Shown piece after piece: positions 49,777 to 61,332 of a DNA stretch of 64,000 bases. Location: contig OZ023266.1 of the NCBI GenBank assembly GCA_964006375.1, positions 66,803,403-66,867,402 of the forward strand, in the 5' to 3' direction. The notes under the pieces were generated by a model that saw only the letters and a program-made list of their open reading frames with translations, was not told where the DNA came from and did no database searches. Both the position numbers and the translations under genes were made by a program. How positions within the stretch are numbered: the stretch's first letter is position 1; each line of letters opens with the position of its first letter. The stretch comes from Tillus elongatus. Taxonomy: Eukaryota; Arthropoda; Insecta; Coleoptera; Cleridae.

Positions 49777-50133
49777 AGAGCCTCGGTGGTTCAGTGGTAA
49801 GGACGTGTGCCTCTAAACCGAAGGGTACCGGGTTCGATTCTCAGGGTTCCCCTTTCACTTTTTCAGTACATACTGTACAATTAACATCAACCGAGGTTGT
49901 GGCATTGTATTTGAGCAAGTTGAATGTTTGCACGTTCCGACCTTCAGAGGGGGCGTTAAGCCGTCGGTCCCGTGTTCATGCGATGTTGGGTACGTTAAAG
50001 ATCCCTACCGGGCTTACAGAAATACAGGGGTTCCGCAACATTTCCAGGCTAGTGAGGTGAAACTGCTCCCTCGTGTCAGTGATTGGCCATAGTCGCGGAA
50101 ATAGACCGACGTTAAATAAATAAAATGAAAAAT
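49777..50133 (+). mobile_element. tRNA-derived SINE, copy 2 (most complete)
   Basis: A Pol III A box (tggttcagtggtaagg, 49787) and B box (ggttcgattctc, 49831) form the tRNA-like head. The body carries tcaaccgaggttgtggc, ttgagcaagttgaatg, gcgatgttggg, gatccctaccgg and attggccatagtcgcgg, and the tail is A-rich (aaataaataaaatgaaa). The 11-bp flanks gtacgggtctg (49766-49776) and gtacgagtctg (50134-50144) form a target duplication with one mismatch. The open frame across it is not a gene. Confidence 0.85.
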
Positions 50134-50539
50134 GTACGAGTCTGTCTATTATAATTACTACGTTGCAAAAAGAATGAGGAAAATAAAACCGTAAAATTCC
50201 TGAGAACCTAAGCAGAATGAACTGTCACAAATTGCTTAATTTGTTGTGATGAATTTATCTCCTACCTACAATAGGAACGCCGAGAAAGATTTATATCCCG
50301 GAATTTTTGTGTTAAGGTAAATAATTTTTAAGTGCCCCTATCTTTTTTTTTACACTTGATCTCATTCGTGATTGCATGGCAAAATAAAATTTTCTTGAGA
50401 AAACAGCTGGATGCACTTTCTTTTCGATTTATGAAGCCTACCGAAATTACTTAAATTTGTCAGTTGATTTTCGCGCGCGCGTTTATATAGGTATACACAC
50501 ACATTTTATTATGTTCGTATTATCCGATGTTGCCTTCCA

Positions 50540-50820
50540 TTTTGACTTTTTTCCACACAAATTTTCGTTAAAGATTGCGCAAATGGTTTATTATATATGT
50601 GATTACGAGCGATTCGGAAATAGGGATTGTTATGGCTTCGGTACCTCACATTCTGGGATGCAACAGTACCTTGGGTTGACAACGTGGCTTCATCGGAGAA
50701 TACAATATCACGATAAAAGTATTAATTATCCATGATTTGAGCTTCCACATCCACAGGGAGAAATCCAAACGTTTTGCAAGAATATTGATCCCCTAATTGT
50801 CAAATTTTTATAATGACATG
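50540..50820 (-). pseudogene. Mariner-type transposase fragment around the first catalytic Asp
   Basis: The minus strand reads FGFLPVDVEAQIMDN, then DIVFSDEATLSTQG (first catalytic Asp in F-S-D-E) and SQNVRYRSHNNPYFR, as in Tc1/mariner transposases of insects. No further catalytic regions remain. Upstream, 50985-51060 carries phrases such as ggatgttccat and gacctgtatatgg that resemble element ends. Confidence 0.6.
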
Positions 50821-51389
50821 TCCAATCACATTTCATACTAATACAAAATATGACAAAATAGTCCGATATTTTATTTCTAGAAACTTGCTATTATTTCGGA
50901 AACCTGACTAGGTATAGGAACATGATACATAATTTGAAAGGAACTTTAATTGCCTTTCAGAATATTTGATAATATAAAGGATGTTCCATAAAAAAAAACT
51001 TTTCACTATTTTTGTATCTATCGGTAAAATCACAAATTTTGAACGACCTGTATATGGAGAACGATTCCCTTAGATATAACTAATACACAGGAAATTGGTA
51101 AACTACACCCAAAACTTAAGCTTTCTACGAATCCAAGCACCGCAGTAATAAACATTTAATTGAAGATATGTTTTGCAGGAAAAATGAGGAAATCAATTAT
51201 ATTTTTGAAATCCGCTGGAGATAGGTATGGGAAAGTATCATACAAAAATAATCGGAAAGCAACAGCAAAGCGAAAAATGCACTAATATATAGGTTGTCTC
51301 ATTTAAAATATCACAGTTCTTGCTACTTTTCAATATAAGCGGCATCGCCGCAGCGCTGAACATATTTTCAAAATAATCCTACGTCAGGC

Positions 51390-52701
51390 TAGGGACACGA
51401 ATGATACATTGATACCATCACAGAATCGATACTTTTGCAGCGATACCTAGTATTTTTGGCATCGATACTTTCTTAGCGATATTTTATTAGTATCATACCT
51501 TGTCAAGCTTCAGAGAGAGTTACCTATGTTTTCTGCACTGTCACTGTCAGTTTGATATTTTCCAATAATATTATTATTATTTTCGTCCGTTTGTTGTCGA
51601 TTTTCATTTGTAGTCGTCAGTTGGCGATGTTTTGGGTATTTTCTAGTGTTGGGCATAATCGATATATTTCCATAATCGAATGAATCGAAATATTCAACCA
51701 GAATGATCGAATGATATCTCGAGATATCGATTATGAATAATTTGCATAAAATTTGTGTAACTAGTCACGAAAATGACCGAAGAAGAAACTAAGGAGCACG
51801 ATTGAGTAGTTCCCAGTTACCAAGATTTCAATTTACCAATGAAATGACTGGCAGCACTTTTGATTTAAACAGTTGGAAACAAATAATATTGTAACCATTT
51901 ATAACTATGTATTTATGATTTTATATTTTATTTATTTCAATAAATGAAAGTATTTCAATAATGTCTTACGGGGTACTAGAAGAACTTCTGCAAACGAATG
52001 ATCTTCTCATCATAATTGAATCATCGATTATACCGACATAATCGATATATTTCGAATGAATCACTCATAATCGCCCATCACTAGTATTTTCTTTTCATTT
52101 CGTTAACAGTTTTTGGCTAATGGACCTGGATACCGGGGCCATATAGTCATCATCAAACACACATACACACACTTTTCATTTCGCAACTTCCCGCCATTTT
52201 TGTCGTCTGCTGTCTTACGTTTTCTTTGTAGAAACAAGAGTCCTTTATAGTTTTTGGAGCAAAACGTATAAGCTATATTTTTACATTTACTGTGGATTTG
52301 TATGGTCAATCATTTGCATACTGTAACATTTAATTGGTTTTCGAGCTTTCGGACTGCTTTGCCGTTCGCCTTATGTAAATAAATACTGGGAGCACCAGAA
52401 AATGTGTGACAATTTTACAAACGGAGGTCCAAAAGTTCAATTATAAATTAGCGTTTTTCAATTAGTTTGCAGTAATGTGGTTGATTTATTTTATTTATAC
52501 TAAAATTCAACTTATTCTAATCCTCAGCTATTTCATTTTAAAACGTAAAATAAACCATATTTTACATAACCTAACCAACACCAACAAGAAATGTCATTTG
52601 TCATTTATTAGTATCAGAGTATCGGGTATCGATGGTTGCATTGCGATATTTACTAGGTATCTATACCAATCTTAGAGATGTCTGATAGTATCGTGTCCCT
52701 A
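51390..52701. mobile_element. hAT-type non-autonomous element (outer)
   Basis: The ends tagggacacga and tcgtgtcccta are inverted copies. The 8-bp flanks are cgtcaggc (51382-51389) and cgtcatgc (52702-52709), a target duplication with one mismatch. No transposase is visible. A second element is nested in it at 51644. Confidence 0.75.
51644..52083. mobile_element. hAT-type MITE, 440 bp (nested)
   Basis: It begins tagtgttgggcataatcg and ends cgcccatcacta, imperfect inverted ends rich in ATCGAT repeats. Perfect 8-bp target duplications gtattttc lie at 51636-51643 and 52084-52091. No coding capacity. Confidence 0.85.
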
Positions 52702-52746
52702 CGTCATGCTCTCCGTAAACGTCTAGCATCGACCGTGAGTCACACC

Positions 52747-52749
<3 letters not shown>

Positions 52750-52829
<80 letters not shown>
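52750..52829. repeat. (TA)n microsatellite
   Basis: 80 bp of TA dinucleotides, followed on the right by a minus-orientation left arm of the dispersed repeat (52845-52945). Confidence 0.97.
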
Positions 52830-52832
<3 letters not shown>

Positions 52833-52945
52833 TAATTAGTAAAAATTAAAACTGACCCCGGATATGGGTTCTAAGGATCCTAGTTCGCGCTCATTTGAAG
52901 AAATTTTTTTAAATTTGAAATCTCCCAACCTAGTTTCATATACAG
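52833..52945 (-). repeat. Dispersed (TA)-repeat family, left arm, minus orientation
   Basis: actgaccccggatatgggtt, ctagttcgcgctcatttg and gaagaaatttttt are the reverse complement of the arm at 63120-63200. Confidence 0.7.
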
Positions 52946-53079
52946 AAACGCGTTTTTGGAGGTGGGTGAATCCTGAAGACATTACTATTTTTATACGCAA
53001 CAAAAAAGTCTTAGCGATCCCTTATCGTGTCAATAAGTTTAACCACTTCATTTCAAATCGCTTTCTTCAACTTTAACAT

Positions 53080-54389
53080 AACACCAACTGTTTATAATTT
53101 GATTTTAATAAGCTATTTGTTGCACAACATAACAATTAGGAACCCTTTAGGCTAAGATTGTTCATAATCCGGTCCTGATCTACTTGACAACTCCGCATGC
53201 ACATTAGAAATGTACCCCAGGAGTGATATTCCCGCCCATGTAGCTCTTGAATAAAAGATGATACACATTCTAGGAGGTATATCACACCTAGTTATGAAAC
53301 TTTGATAAGCGTTTACCAATTCAATAAAGAATACACAATTGGGCGGCAGTTTTAAAAGCGAATTACGAAACTTTGTTTTTCGGTTGTAAACAGCATTAGC
53401 ACAAGGAGTCCCAATTTTTGTAACAAGTGGCCCGAAAATCAGTTCTCCCATTAATCCAAAAGAAGATTAAAATGCAGTTTTGTTACGTTTCACTATTACA
53501 AAACAATGTCACAAATTTCTAGCAATACTGGCTCGATTGCATTTTATTTTAACGATTACCAGTCACTGACTGAGAAACACCATGCGCAGATTTCCACCGC
53601 GGTAAAAACTACTGAACAGACGAATTTAGAAATGTTAACTGAATTAAAAGTGATTATTTAAGGGTTTTCGTGTATCGCCACAAGGTTGACAAAACTAAAA
53701 TCTTCTTAACGGCGACAATGAACCTGGTGTCATAATATATTTTCAGTCTCGAGTTCACCGACCTGTGTTCCGTAATTAGATTTGTTATAATTATCATCTA
53801 ATAAAGACTACATTAATTTAGAGAAACAACTGCTGTGGATTTTGCAATAGAATTTAATAAGATGCGTTACGCTGAAATATTTATAAGAACAGGTTGTTTA
53901 TAACATTCTTATATGATTGTTTTATAAGTTTTACTCAAATGTGTTATATGTTGGTCAGCCTAGGAAGAGTATCGCCTATTTAAAATCAAAAGGTTCTAAT
54001 AAACAAGTTTTTACCTATTACATATAGCTATTTATAAAAACTTCTCGACGCAGCAAGTGCGTTATGGTAGCGAAATTTCACTTTTCCAAACTGCTGCCAA
54101 AACATCAAAAGAAATGGTCAATTTAAAATGCATTTACTGAAAATATCGTAGTCAAATGAACGAGAGGATCAGCTAAAATAGAAATGTAAACCTAGCTAAA
54201 GATATTGCATGCTATATTTGCGCTTCATAAGCCACATATTGCAGTCTTTGTTTACGAACCGTCAATTTCGACATTTATGTGTGACAAAAAACCTTTGCTT
54301 CTCGCTTTGTGGTTGATTCCGACTTGCCGACTCACCGTCTATTTTAAATCTTTCATTCAATTTTCGTTTGGACAAATCCAGCGCTAAGT
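53080..54389. other. Unassigned sequence
   Basis: A 99-codon minus-strand frame (53451-53152) has no recognised motif. The signature end gacgcagcaagtgcgttatg occurs at 54044. Confidence 0.35.
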
Positions 54390-54402
54390 AAACTGTCTTG
54401 AC

Positions 54403-55229
54403 TCACAGTATTTCCCTCGGAGCCCATGCAACGGTGTTTCAGGCCGAAATGTACACCATCCTGCACTGTGTGCGGGAGAACAAGAGGAGGGGCTACACCA
54501 AGAAGCGGATCCTCATAGCCACAGACAGCCCTTAAGGCACTAAGTAGCCCACGGGTAAATTCCTGGCTGGTGATCGAGTGCCGAGACGAGCGACCCGGCT
54601 CGGCAGAATGAGGTGACCCTCATCTGGGTGCCGGGTCACTCGGGGGTCAGGTCAGGCAATGAAGAAACTGACAGTCTCGCGAATAGGGGGTCAGCAGAAC
54701 CATTTATGGGACCAGAACCGGCTCTGGGCGTGACAAAGAGCACTGCCAGTGGAGCCATTAAGTCGTGGGTCAGAAACCAACACAAGGTGTACTGGGCGGA
54801 TTGTCCAGGGCTCAGACATGGGAAGTCAATAATTGACGGACCTAGTTCAAAGAGAGCTGTGGAGCTGCTAAATCTTAGCAGAGGGCAGCTCATAAATATA
54901 ACAGGTCTCTTGACGGGACACATGGCCGTCAAGAAACACCTGCATAAAATGGGGCGGTTCGAAGGGGACCTCGCATGCAGACTGGGGGGGGGGGGAGGAA
55001 TCAGCCCAGCACATACTATGCGAGTGTAAAGCTCTCGACCGCAAAAGACAACTGATCTACGGTCAGTCTAGACCGGAGACAGAGCAATATAAAACTTCAA
55101 TCGCTGTGCAGACTAGTTTAAGGCACAGTGATTTTGGAATGGGTGGAGTAAGATTAAGGGTATGCACAATCAACCAAAGGTTGCAGTGCTATCGGGGCGG
55201 CAAGGCCGCGGACGAGCCCTGAGGAAAAA
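54403..55229 (+). pseudogene. 5'-truncated RNase H-type LINE with 13-bp target duplication
   Basis: The copy starts inside RNase H (ATVFQAEMYTILHCVREN), is frame-shifted near 54530, then has TLIWVPGHSGVRSGNEETDS followed by LANRGSAEPFMGPEPALG, which covers the conserved W-V-P-G-H and G-N-E region, then LLTGHMAVKKHLHKMG and a Cys-finger remnant broken by a G run at 54986-54995. The 3' UTR and short A tail match the antisense piece at 7405-7682. Flanking aaactgtcttgac at 54390-54402 and 55230-55242 shows target-primed insertion. Confidence 0.85.
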
Positions 55230-55242
55230 AAACTGTCTTGAC

Positions 55243-55864
55243 CAAAAAATAAATATAAGGAGACGAGCATTCGCATTTCATAAGTTGTCAGGATACTTAG
55301 GTTATTAAATACATGAGTTTGACATTTGTCAGAAAAATGTGTTACTTAGCTTTATATGACAAGTAATCAAACCATGGACCAAGTTCGCACAGTATATTAG
55401 ATCTTTTTTGCGTACAAAATTTAAATTTAAAGTTTTTAATTCACATATTTTGACATTTTCGGCTTCTTAACTCAAAATACTTTATTTAAATTAAATAAAT
55501 TGAGTTTATCAAGGAACACTTATTGTTTCTAAACGTCAGGACGTCTGGGTTTGACATGGTTAAAAAGGAATTACAATTAAAGGCTTTTTCTACCAGACAT
55601 TTTTAACCCTACGCATTTCGGTTCATCTGAACCATCTTCAGTGGTTTGAAAACCTGGAATATAAAAAGATGGTTATCAGGAACTATGTTTATGGTAGGTC
55701 TTACATGCCAGCATTACACAGCAGCTACAAAAAGCGCAAAAGTCTAACAACACTTGACTAGTCTCTTAATGGGACATCTGAGGGAGCAATTTTCTTTAAA
55801 TGCCTATATCTTAAGTTAACATCAAGCTAGAAACTGGTATGTCTTTTATAAAGGCAAAGTGTGT
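55243..55864. other. Unassigned sequence
   Basis: AT-rich with no coding or repeat signature recognised. Confidence 0.35.
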
Positions 55865-57400
55865 ACCAGGTAAGTGTCAAAATATAATAGAAAACATGAT
55901 CTGCGGACAAAATTTTTTTTGGCGGCCTGTATGCCTCTCTGTGTTAGTAGCCACGATAACTTTGAGATATGTCTTCAAATTTGGTACACAGTTAGCACCC
56001 GACAAACAAACGGTTCGCATTGTTTTTGGGTAAAATCGTTCCGAGGGTAGAGGATGAATGGGTGATGGTTTGGTGAAAATTGACATTTTTTTCGTTGAAA
56101 ATCAAGTAATATAACCTTTTAGGGTTTGTTGATTAGAAACTTTCAATTTCATTAAACATCTCGTATCATGTGTCTCAAAACATATAGAAAACTTGATTCT
56201 GGAACGAAATTTTTTTTTGTCTGTCGGTCCGCCGGCCTGTACGTCTGTCTATTAGTAGGCGCAATAACTTTCGAACGAATTGGGTCATCTTCAAATTTAG
56301 TATCCAGTTAGCACCCGATAAAGGAACGTTTCGAATTTTATTTGGGTAAGAATGCTTCAGAGTGTAGTGGGAAAATGAGGGGTGATTTGGTGAAAATTGA
56401 TTTTTTTTTGGTTAAAACTCGAGTAATATAACGTTTCATAAGTTGATGGGTACAGGAATACGAATATTTTCTTTGTGGTCAAGTCATGGACCCTAAATTC
56501 ATTTCACGAGAATCTCTTTCCGATGAGAGTAGCTTATCACAGCTATGTGGAAGTTATTATTCAATTTGCAGCACTATTTTTTCTCATTATCAAGAATCAA
56601 ACGCAATTAGTTATTAATTACTTCCACATCGACAATACATGTGGAAGTTTGGCATCGGCGCCAAAAACTTCAATTTTTTTTTTCGCTTAAACGCCGTAAA
56701 AAGTGTCAAAACCTAGAAAACATGATTTGGGAAATATTTTTTTTGCGTCTGTCGGTCTGTTTGTAGCCTCGATAACTTTAGAACGAACAGAGATATAGTC
56801 TTCAAATTTGGTATACAGTTATCACCTGACAAACGAGCAGTTCGGATTGTTTTTGGGTAAAATCGCTCCAGGGGGGTAGGGGATGATTTGGTGAAAATTG
56901 ATATTTTTTCGTTGAAACTCGAGTAGTATAACGTTTTTGGGTTTGTTTATTAGAAAACTTGCAATTTCATCAAACATCTCGTATTCTTTGTTGCAAAACA
57001 TACACAAAACTTTATTCTGGAAGACGAACATTTTTTTGTCGGTCCGTCGGTCTGTACGTTTGTCTGTTAGTAGGTGCAATAACTTTGGAACGAATTGAGT
57101 CAACGTCAAATTTGGTATCGAGTTAGCACCCGACAAAGGAACTCGTCGAATTGTTTTTGGGTAAGATCGCTTCAGGGGGTAGGGGATCAATGAGGGGTGA
57201 TTTGATGAAAATCGACATTTTTTGGTTACAACACGGTAATATGACGTTTTAGAAGTTTAGGGGTACAGGAATACGAATATTTTCTTTGTGGTAAAAGTCA
57301 TGAACCCTCAATTGATTTCATGAGAATGTCTTTCTGCGGAGAGCAGATTATCACAGCTATGTGGAAGTTATTATTCAATTTGCAGCACTATTTTTTTTAG
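55865..57400. repeat. 818-bp higher-order duplication made of two diverged subunits
   Basis: Four related subunits start near 55893, 56188, 56716 and 57006 (each with ataactttgnnnngaa, ttcaaatttggta, agttancacccgacaaa, tgatttggtgaaaattga). Subunits 1+2 plus a tail repeat as 3+4 plus a tail, offset 816-823 bp; the tail (tatcacagctatgtggaagt, then tattattcaatttgcagcac) occurs at 56536 and 57348. No protein is evident. Confidence 0.85.
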
Positions 57401-57404
57401 TGTG

Positions 57405-57655
57405 TTGTAGCGAAGTTCGTCTATCAGATGAATTTATTTTTTTACTGTTAATTTTTTCAACAACTTTTAATTAATAGCATTTTTGAATAGAGAATGAAGA
57501 GATCTTTCAAATGAGGTATCTCAAGCCCCTACTTCCTATTTAACAATTTGGGGGTTGCAACTGTCACTCGAAGGAGGTTCAATGTAGCGGTGAAGTTTTC
57601 ACGTTATGACAGGATGTCATTTTTTATTCTAAAATTGACGTGTTTCGTTTTTGTT
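57405..57655 (-). repeat. Dispersed repeat, partner of 31380-31650
   Basis: Reverse complement matches 31380-31650 in order; includes gaaacacgtcaattttagaa and cagttgcaacccccaaat. It directly follows the 818-bp duplication. Confidence 0.55.
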
Positions 57656-57960
57656 GTTGTAAATATGCAAAATAATTGAGATGCTGAATTTATTTCATTT
57701 GGTTGTATTAACTCGTGAGGAGTTTAAATTGTCCACTGTAATAGTTTGTGTTGTATTTTTGCTTATTTCACCTCTGCCTATTCTCTTTACAGATATTTTA
57801 CGTGCTAAACATCGCATAATACATGGGAGAGACAGCTAAATTTCCATTTCAAAGGTCGAGCGTGCAGGCCTTCAACTTTCTTAGACTCAATGTCACAACC
57901 TTCGCTGTAATTTTTTTATGTACAGAATCAATGAAAAGTTATTTTAAAAAATGTGACGGA

Positions 57961-58301
57961 ATGTTGCGTGTGTGTTTCGTTTCTTTAACGTCTGCTTATT
58001 TCCGTGTATATAGCCAATCACCGACGCCAGGGACCAGTTTCAACTCACTAGCCTAGAAATTTTGCCGAACCACTTCGTTTTTGTAAGGAGGGTAGGGATC
58101 TATAACGTGCGCCCAACATCGCATGGACAGGGGACCGCCCCCCCTCCCCCGCGCGACACGTGTAGGCATTCAACTTGCTCAAATACAATGCCACAACCTC
58201 GGTTGATGTTAATTGTACAGTATGTGCGGAAAACGTGAAAGGGGAACCCAGTACCCTTCGGTTCAGAGGCACGTTCTTACCATCGAATCACCGAGGCTCT
58301 G
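57961..58301 (-). mobile_element. tRNA-derived SINE, copy 3
   Basis: Minus-strand head agagcctcggtgattcgatg, then the same body blocks as the copy at 49777. The B box is mostly lost by a small deletion next to gtactgggttcccc. A perfect 11-bp target duplication aatgtgacgga lies at 57950-57960 and 58302-58312. Confidence 0.85.
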
Positions 58302-58312
58302 AATGTGACGGA

Positions 58313-59010
58313 CTGAGGTAATAAAATCCATGGTATTGAAGAAACGCAATGACCTTAGGGAGAATCTATGAAACTTTGGAGACCACGCATACTTTAATCG
58401 TTTACGAGATAAAAACACTGAGCAAACTTTCGATTTGATAAAAGATCGCTCAGAAAAACTAAACAATTTTTCTTATTAAACTTTCGCTGTACACATCAAC
58501 AGCGTGACAACCGTAATAAACATCAAGCGAAGTTAATGACGTACGTTGACAGGCATTGACAATCTGTAATAATAAACATTGTCATCCGTATAATATATTC
58601 TATATCACGTTCGATTTCTAATTAAAATGTATATGCTTGTCCACAGTCGACAACACTTCATCATTTGAGGACGTTGACTTTTATTCAGGTTACATGAATC
58701 ATATAAATGTTGCTAATTTATAAAAAAAATTGCCGGGAGTACTTTTAAGTAGCTATTTCATACTTGACGTTTTAAACACAATACCAGTCAAATTATGTTT
58801 ACAAATTTTAATTACATGTAATCTATAAATCGCATACAGGTGTCCAGTATAAAACGTTGCATCAGGTTTTTCCCGATTTCCTGAGAATTGCTGGAAATTT
58901 CGAAAAACCCTTAAACAGGTAAAATTTGCTTGCGGGGTACACTTATCTGAAACCTGCAGAATTTGAAACATTCAACCACTTCTACTGGGGGTGACTTTCA
59001 CCCACTAGTA
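58313..59010. other. Unassigned sequence
   Basis: No gene or clear repeat recognised. Confidence 0.35.
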
Positions 59011-59648
59011 ATTTAAATAAGGAAAGTAGGTAGAGTGGCACTTTTTGGAAAACTCTTTCGATTCTGCACTTTCAAACGTTCAAAATGAAACAAATTTAGT
59101 AAAAAAATGCACTGAAACAATCCACGTTGGAATTTAAAGTGAAAGAAAAAATGACAAAAAATTATCAAATTTAAATAGGGAAAGTGGGTCGAGTGGCACT
59201 TTGTGGAAAACTCTTTCGATTCTCTACTTTCAAACGTTCAAAATGAAAAAAAAAATAGTAAAGAAAAATGCACTGAAACAATCCACGTTGGAATTTAAAG
59301 TGAAAGAAAAAATGACAACAAATTATCAAATTTAAATAGGGAAAGTAGGTCGAGTGGCACTTTTTGGAAAACTCTTTCGATTCTCTACTTTCAAACATTC
59401 AAAATGAAACAAATTTAGTAAAAAAATGCAGTGAAACAATCCACGATGGAATTTAAAGTGAAAGAAAAAATGACAAAAAAATGATCAAATTTAAATAGGG
59501 AAAGTAGGTCGAGTGGCACTTTTTGGAAAACTCTTTCGATTCTGTACTTTTAAACGTTTAAAATGAAACAAATTTAGTAAAAAAAAAATGCACTGAAACA
59601 ATCCACATGGAATTTAAGTGAAAGAAAAAATGACAAAACATTATCAAA
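59011..59648. repeat. 159-bp tandem repeat, four units
   Basis: Units start at 59011, 59169, 59330 and 59489 with atttaaatagggaaagtrgg, then cgagtggcactttttggaaa and ctctttcgattct. A single inverted, more diverged partial copy lies at 59850-59915. Confidence 0.92.
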
Positions 59649-59849
59649 AACCTACCTACGCATTGTCATCATTTTTACTTTTTTATAAACTCGTACACGT
59701 TATTACGAAAACACCAAGCTACGACAACGGTTTTTTCAAAATCCAGTGACCACCAAAGATTATATAATTTTTCGAAAACTAATCGATTGCTTTCACACGA
59801 AATAAATACTAGACAAATTAATCAGTAGATTTTAAAGTTGCAGCTTTGA

Positions 59850-59915
59850 ATAAAGAATCAAAAGAGCTTTCCAAAAGGTGCCACTCAACCTACCTTCCCT
59901 ATTCAAATTAAGGTC
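59850..59915 (-). repeat. Inverted partial copy of the 159-bp unit
   Basis: aaaagagctttccaaaaggt, gccactcaacctac and cttccctattcaaatt are the reverse complement of the start of the 159-bp unit. With the array it gives the whole 59011-59915 segment inverted ends. Confidence 0.7.
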
Positions 59916-59919
59916 TGTA

Positions 59920-60674
59920 ACATGTCTGAAGCTTCTGAATCAACCCCTTTTGTGATGTCAGAGTCCAAGTCCCTTCAGTGACGTCAAACTCGGCGGTCGG
60001 TTACTCTACCGCACCCAACTCAGCGGAACACGCCTGCAGCCGAGCTAGCTCCGTGACGTGTCTAAGATAAGAGAATCTTTATAAACGCTTACAACGCGTG
60101 CAAGGCTCTCTTCTGTTTAAAATCGACCAAGAGATGATATCTTACAGCTAAATTTTAGTCGGAAAACAGCATGCCCAACTGGCACCCCGTTAGGAAGCGG
60201 CCTGGAACAACTCATCTTTAAATAAATGAAACCGTTAGGAAGCGGCCTGCAACAACACCTCTCTAAACAAATGAAACCGTTAGGAAGCGGCCTGCAACAA
60301 CACCACTAAATAAATGAAACCGCTAGGGAGGAGCCCCCTCAACAACACCGCTAGGGAGGAGCCCTCAACAAAAGCCTGAATGAAACCGCTTGGGAGGAGC
60401 CCCTTCAATGAGATCTTAAACAACACCTGTATAGATGCAGCCCTATGATCACCACTCCGGAGGCAGCAATCTAAAGCTGGAAGTTAAGTACATTATTTAT
60501 CTGTGGTTTTCTTTTTAAAGTAGAGTATGCTCCACAACTCATTTTTACAGTGCTGTATACCAGGTCAAAGTAATCAATTCATATTTTTCTCTTATTAAAT
60601 TTGCTTGATTCAATTTGCTGCATTGTATAAATTCAATAACTTTTTAAATAAACAGATTTTACTCATAACACAAC
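59920..60674 (+). repeat. Weak candidate solo LTR
   Basis: The segment could begin tgtaacatgtctgaag and end near cataacacaaca, with a TATAAA-like box at about 60081 and AATAAA near 60645, in LTR-like order. No target duplication, primer site or matching second LTR was found. Confidence 0.2.
60186..60420 (+). repeat. Minisatellite of about 43 bp, six degenerate units
   Basis: The phrase aaccg(t/c)taggaagcggcctg, drifting to accgctagggaggagcccc, recurs at about 60188, 60233, 60278, 60320, 60347 and 60387, separated by acaacaccn aaataaatga-like spacers. Confidence 0.8.
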
Positions 60675-61270
60675 ATACTTTCATTTGTACATCTTGAAAC
60701 ATACCAACTGCAAGTGCCTAAACCCCAAGCCCAGAGATAATTTATGTTATATTATATCATTTTAGTGTTCAATATATATTTTATGTTATACTGTCTCCAC
60801 AACGTGGGGTTAAGTAATTTTTTTCGTTATAAGTCACCCCCGCTAGAGGTGGGATGCTACAAATTCTGTTAGGGTTTAAAAAAGTGTCCTAAAAAAATCG
60901 ACTTATTTCTCGGAAAAATCCTGGTGCAACCTTTTATAATGCACACCTGTGTGTGTATGTGTTTGTGAGCCGCGTTCAGAATTTATTAAAACACGACGTT
61001 ACGGCTTCGGTTTTGTAGCCATTTTCAAGAGGTTTAAGAAAATATGAAAAGAAATTAACTCAAAGCCTTCAATCTGCCTACCCCTTAGAGCGGTGGATAA
61101 GGATAGGTTGGGTTGCTGTAGTTCGATTACGCGACCTCAATTAGCCCACTCCCCAAATCCCTCTCAGGTATAGACTTTAACACACTGACACCTTAGAGAC
61201 GATGTCCAGTAAGTTTTTAGGAGTAAGCAGATTGATGCCCCGCTATCGAATACACATACAAATACATACA

Positions 61271-61273
<3 letters not shown>
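60675..61273. other. Unassigned sequence
   Basis: No coding or repeat signature recognised. Confidence 0.35.

Positions 61274-61330
<57 letters not shown>
61274..61330. repeat. (TA)n microsatellite
   Basis: 57 bp of TA dinucleotides after a short ACATACATGCA run. Confidence 0.97.

Positions 61331-61332
<2 letters not shown>

Noticed and set aside
50457..50735. 92-codon plus-strand frame
   Set aside because: The opposite strand encodes a mariner fragment with the FSDE motif, which explains the region.
53152..53451. 99-codon minus-strand frame
   Set aside because: No family recognised and no other support.
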